Source of the DNA: Planctomycetia bacterium
GTDB taxonomy: Bacteria > Planctomycetota > Planctomycetia > Gemmatales > Gemmataceae
Length of the DNA stretch: 42,932 bases
Assembly: GCA_005799265.1 (NCBI GenBank)
Contig: SYHD01000234.1
Span: forward strand, 1 to 42,932
Direction of reading: 5' to 3'
Shown: positions 39,682 through 42,932 of the stretch, in pieces
How the letters are laid out: each line of letters begins with the position of its first letter
Position numbering within the stretch: position 1 is the stretch's first letter
Program-made: the position numbers and the translations under genes
The notes under the pieces: generated by a model
Database searches by the model: none
What the model was told of the DNA's origin: nothing
Seen by the model: the letters and a program-made list of their open reading frames with translations, nothing else

Positions 39682-39828
39682 AGAGAAGCGCCGACGATCA
39701 AGGCGCCCCACCCTTCATCACTTCCACTCCGCCGAGGATTCCGTTACCACGGATCCTGGTCGGCTGTCGCGCTTTGCTCTTCGGCGCGCATTTCGACCGT
39801 GGTTCCCCCACGTGGGGCAGTACTCGGC

Positions 39829-40623
39829 ATGCCGTCTGACACGCCATTGCATTCGATCCAACCCCCTCCGCGCTGGAAGTTCCGCGTCCGCTTCGCCAAA
39901 GCGGGCGATCTGCGGCTCGTCAGCCATCACGATCTGATGCACGTCTTCGAGCGCATGTTCCGCCGCGCCGACCTCACGCTGTCGACCTCCCAAGGCTTCA
40001 ATCCACGACCCAAGATGGCCTTTGCGCTCTCGCTCGCCCTGGGTGTCGCGGGGGTGAACGAAGTCCTCGAAATCGAAGTCGCTTTGCCCCTTTCAGCAGA
40101 CGAAGTGCAAGACCGGCTCACGCGCCAATGTCCGCCTGGACTTGAAATCCACAGCGTCCGCGCCATCGACATCAAGACCTCCGCGCGCGTGCGCCGAGCG
40201 ATGTATGCACTTTCTCTGCCCGAACCCATCGATGGTTTGTCCGAGAGCTGCGCGGCGCTCATGGCGCGTAACGAATGCTGGGCCGAGCGCAAACGACCGC
40301 AGCCGCGCCGCATCAACGTGCGCCCGTTCGTCGATGAATTGCACCCACACCGCGACCGCCTCACGATGGCGTTGTGGATCACCCCCTACGGCGCCGCGCG
40401 CCCCGAAGAGATCCTGGCCGAGCTCGGCCTGAGCGCTTTGCTCGAAGCAGGCGCCGTGATCGAACGTACCGATCTGGAACTCTGCGACGAACTCCCCCCC
40501 GGCACGAGCGGACCACCCATCCTCCGTGCGGCCACGCATGAAATAAACACGAACGATGAACCGATGCCTGTCGCGATGCGCCCAACCGCGATCATGGACA
40601 ATCCCATGTCGTTCGACTCCTAA
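39829..40623 (+). CDS. Radical SAM-linked protein (TIGR03936 type)
   Basis: A 264-residue protein matching the TIGR03936 or DUF2344 family, whose members sit at the end of, or next to, TIGR03960 radical SAM proteins. Signature sequence: KFRVRFAKAGDLRLVSHHDLMHVFERMFRRADL, read here in two parts (RFAKAGDLRLVSHHDL and RADLTLSTSQGFNPRPKMAF). VNEVLEIEVALPLSADEV and LPPGLEI-like PPGLEIHSVRAI follow. Its probable partner is the protein at 31187-33049. It is followed 50 bases later by RNase E/G, a common linkage. I chose the ATG at 39829 (MPSDTPLH); the frame is open to 39664 but without family sequence, and CCCCACGTGGGG (39806-39817) lies just upstream. The function is unknown; an RNA-modification role has been a natural guess. 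Confidence 0.9.
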   Translation: MPSDTPLHSIQPPPRWKFRVRFAKAGDLRLVSHHDLMHVFERMFRRADLTLSTSQGFNPRPKMAFALSLALGVAGVNEVLEIEVALPLSADEVQDRLTRQCPPGLEIHSVRAIDIKTSARVRRAMYALSLPEPIDGLSESCAALMARNECWAERKRPQPRRINVRPFVDELHPHRDRLTMALWITPYGAARPEEILAELGLSALLEAGAVIERTDLELCDELPPGTSGPPILRAATHEINTNDEPMPVAMRPTAIMDNPMSFDS

Positions 40624-40630
40624 TAATGTG

Positions 40631-40650
40631 CCCGCCAATCATGGCGGGTT
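40631..40650 (+). promoter_or_regulatory. Hairpin in the leader of the RNase E/G gene
   Basis: CCCGCCA (40631-40637) pairs perfectly with TGGCGGG (40642-40648) around ATCA, followed by TTTGAG. It begins eight bases after the stop of the radical-SAM-linked gene and ends 26 bases before the RNase E/G ATG. It could be a weak terminator or a 5'-leader structure. RNase E leaders are known feedback targets in enterobacteria, but extending that here is inference. Confidence 0.5.
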
Positions 40651-40673
40651 TGAGATTCTCTTGAAAGGAAAAC

Positions 40674-42932
40674 ATGAAGAAAGAAATGCTCATCAATTGC
40701 CTCCAATCGGAGGAAATTCGCATCGCCATCATCGAGAACGGCGTGCTCGAAGAACTTTACGTCGAACGGGCCAGCGCCGAGAGCTACGTGGGCAACATCT
40801 ACAAGGGCCGCGTCGTCAACATCGAACCGAGCATCCAGGCCGCCTTTGTCGATTTCGGCGTGGGCCGCAACGGTTTCTTGCACGTCTCGGATGTCGAGCC
40901 GGCTTACTACAAGGAACTCGAAGATCGGCACGGCCGGCGCGGCGACCGTGGTGATCGTGGTGATCGTGGTGATCGCGGCGATCGCGGCGATCGTGGCCGT
41001 GGCCGATCCCAACGCCCGCGCGACGACTACGACGCCCCGCGGCGAGATCAGCGTCCGCCGCGTCAGGAGCCGCGCTTCGAGGAGGAATCGGCGGAAAGCC
41101 CCGTTGTGCCCGCGCCGTCGAGCTTCATCCAACCACCGGACGACATGCACTCGGCCGAGGGGCAAGACATCATCGTCGAAGAAATCTACGACGAGGAAGA
41201 CGTCTATCAGGATCCCTCTGCGCAGCTCGAACCTGAAAGTACGACGGAGGAAACCCTCGCGCCCTTCGAGCCGGCTGACGAGATGAGCGATGATCCCGAG
41301 TTGCCGCTCGAGGACGAATTACCTGGCGCATCTTTCGACGATTCCGCGCCGTCCGCCGCGGCGCCGAACGATGAACCCACCGAAAGCGATGCGCCCGTTG
41401 CCGAGGCTGGCGGCGCAGGCGAGGAAGAGAAACCGAAGCGCCGAGGCCAACGCCGGTCGCGCGGCAGGTCCAGTGGACGCGGACGCAAGCCGCGCAAGCC
41501 CGCGCAAGATTCGCCGCCGGCATCCGATGAGGGACCGAAACCGCGGCCGATGGATTCCAGCGAGCGCCGTACAGGCGAAGAGGATCCGCCGTTGACACCC
41601 ATTCAGCCTCGCCCCGCCGATCTGAGCGACGATGATCTCAGCTTTTCCAAAGCGCCCCTCACGCCGCCGTCAGCGCCCACGGCGCCACGCGATCCGTTCC
41701 GGTATGAGCCGCCGCCGCTCGCGGATTCGGTGGACGACATTATCGTTCAGGAAGAAGAGTTCATCGAGCCGGAGGGCGAATCGGAGGAGATCACCTCGGA
41801 ACCGATGGCCCCCGCGATTCCGAAGATCGAACCGTCCGAGAGCTTCGAGGAGTTGGTCGAAGAAGAAAAAGCCATGGAGGAGGAAGAAATCGCCGTGACC
41901 GAGATCGGTCACGAAGGACCGCCTCCAACCGAGGGCGAAGACGACTTCAGCGACATCGAGGAATACGTGCCGCGCGAGCGTGGCCGGGGTGGACGTGGGC
42001 GCGACGATCGCGGTCCGCGTGGCCGTGACGATCACCGCGGCGGTGGGCGTGGCCGGGACGATCGCCGGGGCCCGCCGCGCGGCCGCGACGATCGCGGCGG
42101 TGGGCGCGATCAAGGCCGACGCATGGGCGGCGGCGGGCGTCCCCCCTTCGGCCGGCCCAAACCCAACATCGAAGACATCTTCAAACGCGGCCAGGAAGTC
42201 CTCGTCCAGGTCATCAAGGAGGGCATCGGCACCAAGGGTCCGACTCTGTCCACCTACATCAGCATCGCCGGCCGGTATTTGGTGCTCATGCCCGGTCTCA
42301 ACCGTATCGGCGTCTCGCGCAAGATCGACGACGATGAAACCCGCCGCCGTCTGCGCGAGATCATGAATGAGCTCAAACCACCGCGCGGCCTCGGCTTCAT
42401 CATCCGCACCGCCGGGCAGGACCGCAACCGCAAGGAACTGCAAAGTGATCTGGCGTACCTGTCGCGTCTGTGGCAGGTCGTCGCCAAGCGCATCCAGAAG
42501 CAAAAGTCCCCGTGCGAGATCTATCGCGAGAGCGACATGGTCACGCGCACGATCCGCGACATCTTCACCGACGACATCGACACGATTTGGGTCGATGAGC
42601 AGGGCGCCTTCGAGGCCGCCAAGGAGTTCATGGAAGCGGTCATGCCGCGCTACGCGGACCGCATCAAGTTCTACGACGGCTCGGTGCCGATGTTTCACAA
42701 GCACGGTATCGAGGCGGAAATCGGCCGCATCCAGGAGCGGAAAATCTCGCTTCCCCACGGAGGCTCGATCGTCATCGATCAGACCGAAGCGCTCGTCGCC
42801 ATCGACGTCAACAGCGGCAGTTTCCGCGCGGGCAACAACAACGCCGAGGAAACCGCGTATCAGATGAACCTACAAGCCGCCAAGGAGATCGCCCGCCAGC
42901 TTCGCCTGCGCGATCTCGGCGGCGTGATCGCC
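40674..42932 (+). CDS. rne: Ribonuclease E/G, 5' part (gene runs off the window), with a large insert in the S1 domain
   Basis: The first 753 residues of an RNase E/G-family endoribonuclease; the frame is open to the last base. The first half of the S1 domain is clear (ESYVGNIYKGRVVNIEPSIQ, AAFVDFGVGRNGFLHVSDV, to about residue 83). Then about 415 residues of low-complexity sequence intervene: an RGD repeat, an acidic Pro/Glu/Asp-rich stretch, KRRGQRRSRGR-type basic patches and RGRDDRG repeats. The S1 domain resumes at NIEDIFKRGQEVLVQVIKEG (residue 498), GIGTKGPTLSTYISIAGRYL and LMPGLNRIGVSRKI. Catalytic-domain sequence follows (DQTEALVAIDVNSGSFRAGN, with the metal-binding Asp in AIDVNSG). 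AAGGAA precedes the ATG. Whether it is rne or rng-like cannot be decided without the end. Confidence 0.93.
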   Translation, partial: MKKEMLINCLQSEEIRIAIIENGVLEELYVERASAESYVGNIYKGRVVNIEPSIQAAFVDFGVGRNGFLHVSDVEPAYYKELEDRHGRRGDRGDRGDRGDRGDRGDRGRGRSQRPRDDYDAPRRDQRPPRQEPRFEEESAESPVVPAPSSFIQPPDDMHSAEGQDIIVEEIYDEEDVYQDPSAQLEPESTTEETLAPFEPADEMSDDPELPLEDELPGASFDDSAPSAAAPNDEPTESDAPVAEAGGAGEEEKPKRRGQRRSRGRSSGRGRKPRKPAQDSPPASDEGPKPRPMDSSERRTGEEDPPLTPIQPRPADLSDDDLSFSKAPLTPPSAPTAPRDPFRYEPPPLADSVDDIIVQEEEFIEPEGESEEITSEPMAPAIPKIEPSESFEELVEEEKAMEEEEIAVTEIGHEGPPPTEGEDDFSDIEEYVPRERGRGGRGRDDRGPRGRDDHRGGGRGRDDRRGPPRGRDDRGGGRDQGRRMGGGGRPPFGRPKPNIEDIFKRGQEVLVQVIKEGIGTKGPTLSTYISIAGRYLVLMPGLNRIGVSRKIDDDETRRRLREIMNELKPPRGLGFIIRTAGQDRNRKELQSDLAYLSRLWQVVAKRIQKQKSPCEIYRESDMVTRTIRDIFTDDIDTIWVDEQGAFEAAKEFMEAVMPRYADRIKFYDGSVPMFHKHGIEAEIGRIQERKISLPHGGSIVIDQTEALVAIDVNSGSFRAGNNNAEETAYQMNLQAAKEIARQLRLRDLGGVIA
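40941..41000 (+). repeat. 9-bp tandem repeat coding for Arg-Gly-Asp
   Basis: Six consecutive nine-base units of the type CG(T/C)GG(T/C)GA(T/C) encode RGD RGD RGD and so on at the start of the insert in the RNase E/G S1 domain. The units differ only at third codon positions: the first four mostly carry CGTGGTGAT and the later ones CGCGGCGAT. This suggests repeat expansion followed by silent drift. Arg/Gly-rich repeats often bind RNA. Confidence 0.85.

Noticed and set aside
40941..41000. Short regular repeats as a possible CRISPR array
   Set aside because: The units are 9 bases with no spacers and are in frame as RGD codons inside the RNase E/G gene.
41670..42758. Long minus-strand frame opposite the RNase E/G gene
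   Set aside because: S1 and catalytic-domain sequence runs on the plus strand through this region; the antisense frame is a shadow.
1..42932. Search for tRNA, rRNA and self-contained phage or integron modules
   Set aside because: No T-loop-like GTTCGANNC in a cloverleaf context, no rRNA-like sequence, no integrase and no complete insertion sequence were found by eye. A short RNA could still be missed without a covariance search.

Overview
The window reads as a chromosomal segment of a planctomycete, most likely a Gemmatales/Gemmataceae-type bacterium. The inference rests on a DUF1559 prepilin-like protein (7500-8396), a HYExAFE-type protein (9314-10012), a Ser/Thr kinase with a DLG motif, a membrane-anchored alpha-2-macroglobulin carrying an anti-sigma zinc finger next to an ECF sigma factor, GC-rich coding sequence, and many dispersed palindromic repeats. 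No rRNA, tRNA, CRISPR array or complete insertion sequence was seen. Both window edges cut genes: an unidentified (possibly transposase) C-terminus on the left, and an RNase E/G gene on the right.

Layout. 1-900: a gene remnant and a small secreted protein behind an AT-rich leader. 1034-2639 (minus): an operon cysH - Rrf2 regulator - truncated haemoglobin, divergent from mobA, which is followed by an MMPL/RND exporter (to 5950). 5987-10786 (minus): cytidine deaminase, a D-amino-acid-type transaminase, a DUF1559 protein, and a three-gene run (coiled-coil protein, HYExAFE protein, TIM-barrel isomerase). 10915-14961 (plus): trpS and a two-domain FAD/Fe-S oxidoreductase. 15001-20416 (minus): ECF sigma factor plus the 1601-residue anti-sigma/alpha-2-macroglobulin fusion. 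20862-23610 (minus): a secreted FGE-fold protein, a small secreted protein, and glgC. 23978-26193 (plus): a sugar-nucleotide epimerase and a duplicated thioredoxin-like protein ending at a clear terminator. 26334-36466: a mixture of ilvD, a Ser/Thr kinase, a B12/radical-SAM protein, a GT87-like membrane protein, protoporphyrinogen oxidase and a tandem-ACT protein. 36672-39633 (plus): hpf, ptsN, ptsH, ptsI, i.e. a phosphorelay with no sugar permease beside it. 39829-end: the radical-SAM-linked protein (TIGR03936 type) followed by RNase E/G.

Two things stand out. First, the sigma/anti-sigma/alpha-2-macroglobulin pair looks like a one-piece surface sensor. A cytoplasmic HX3CX2C zinc finger is joined through a membrane helix to a complete thioester alpha-2-macroglobulin (GCFEQ intact). 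Near the position where a bait region would lie, the protein carries two extra membrane segments and a stretch that looks copied from a DUF1559 prepilin. Second, the window holds many inverted-repeat elements. At least three sit in frame inside conserved genes (TIM-barrel isomerase, FAD/Fe-S oxidoreductase, radical-SAM protein), as Rickettsia palindromic elements do; the others lie between genes, the largest being a 114-bp nested palindrome. The RNase E/G S1 domain is also split by about 415 disordered residues. All functional statements come from reading motifs; no database search was run.
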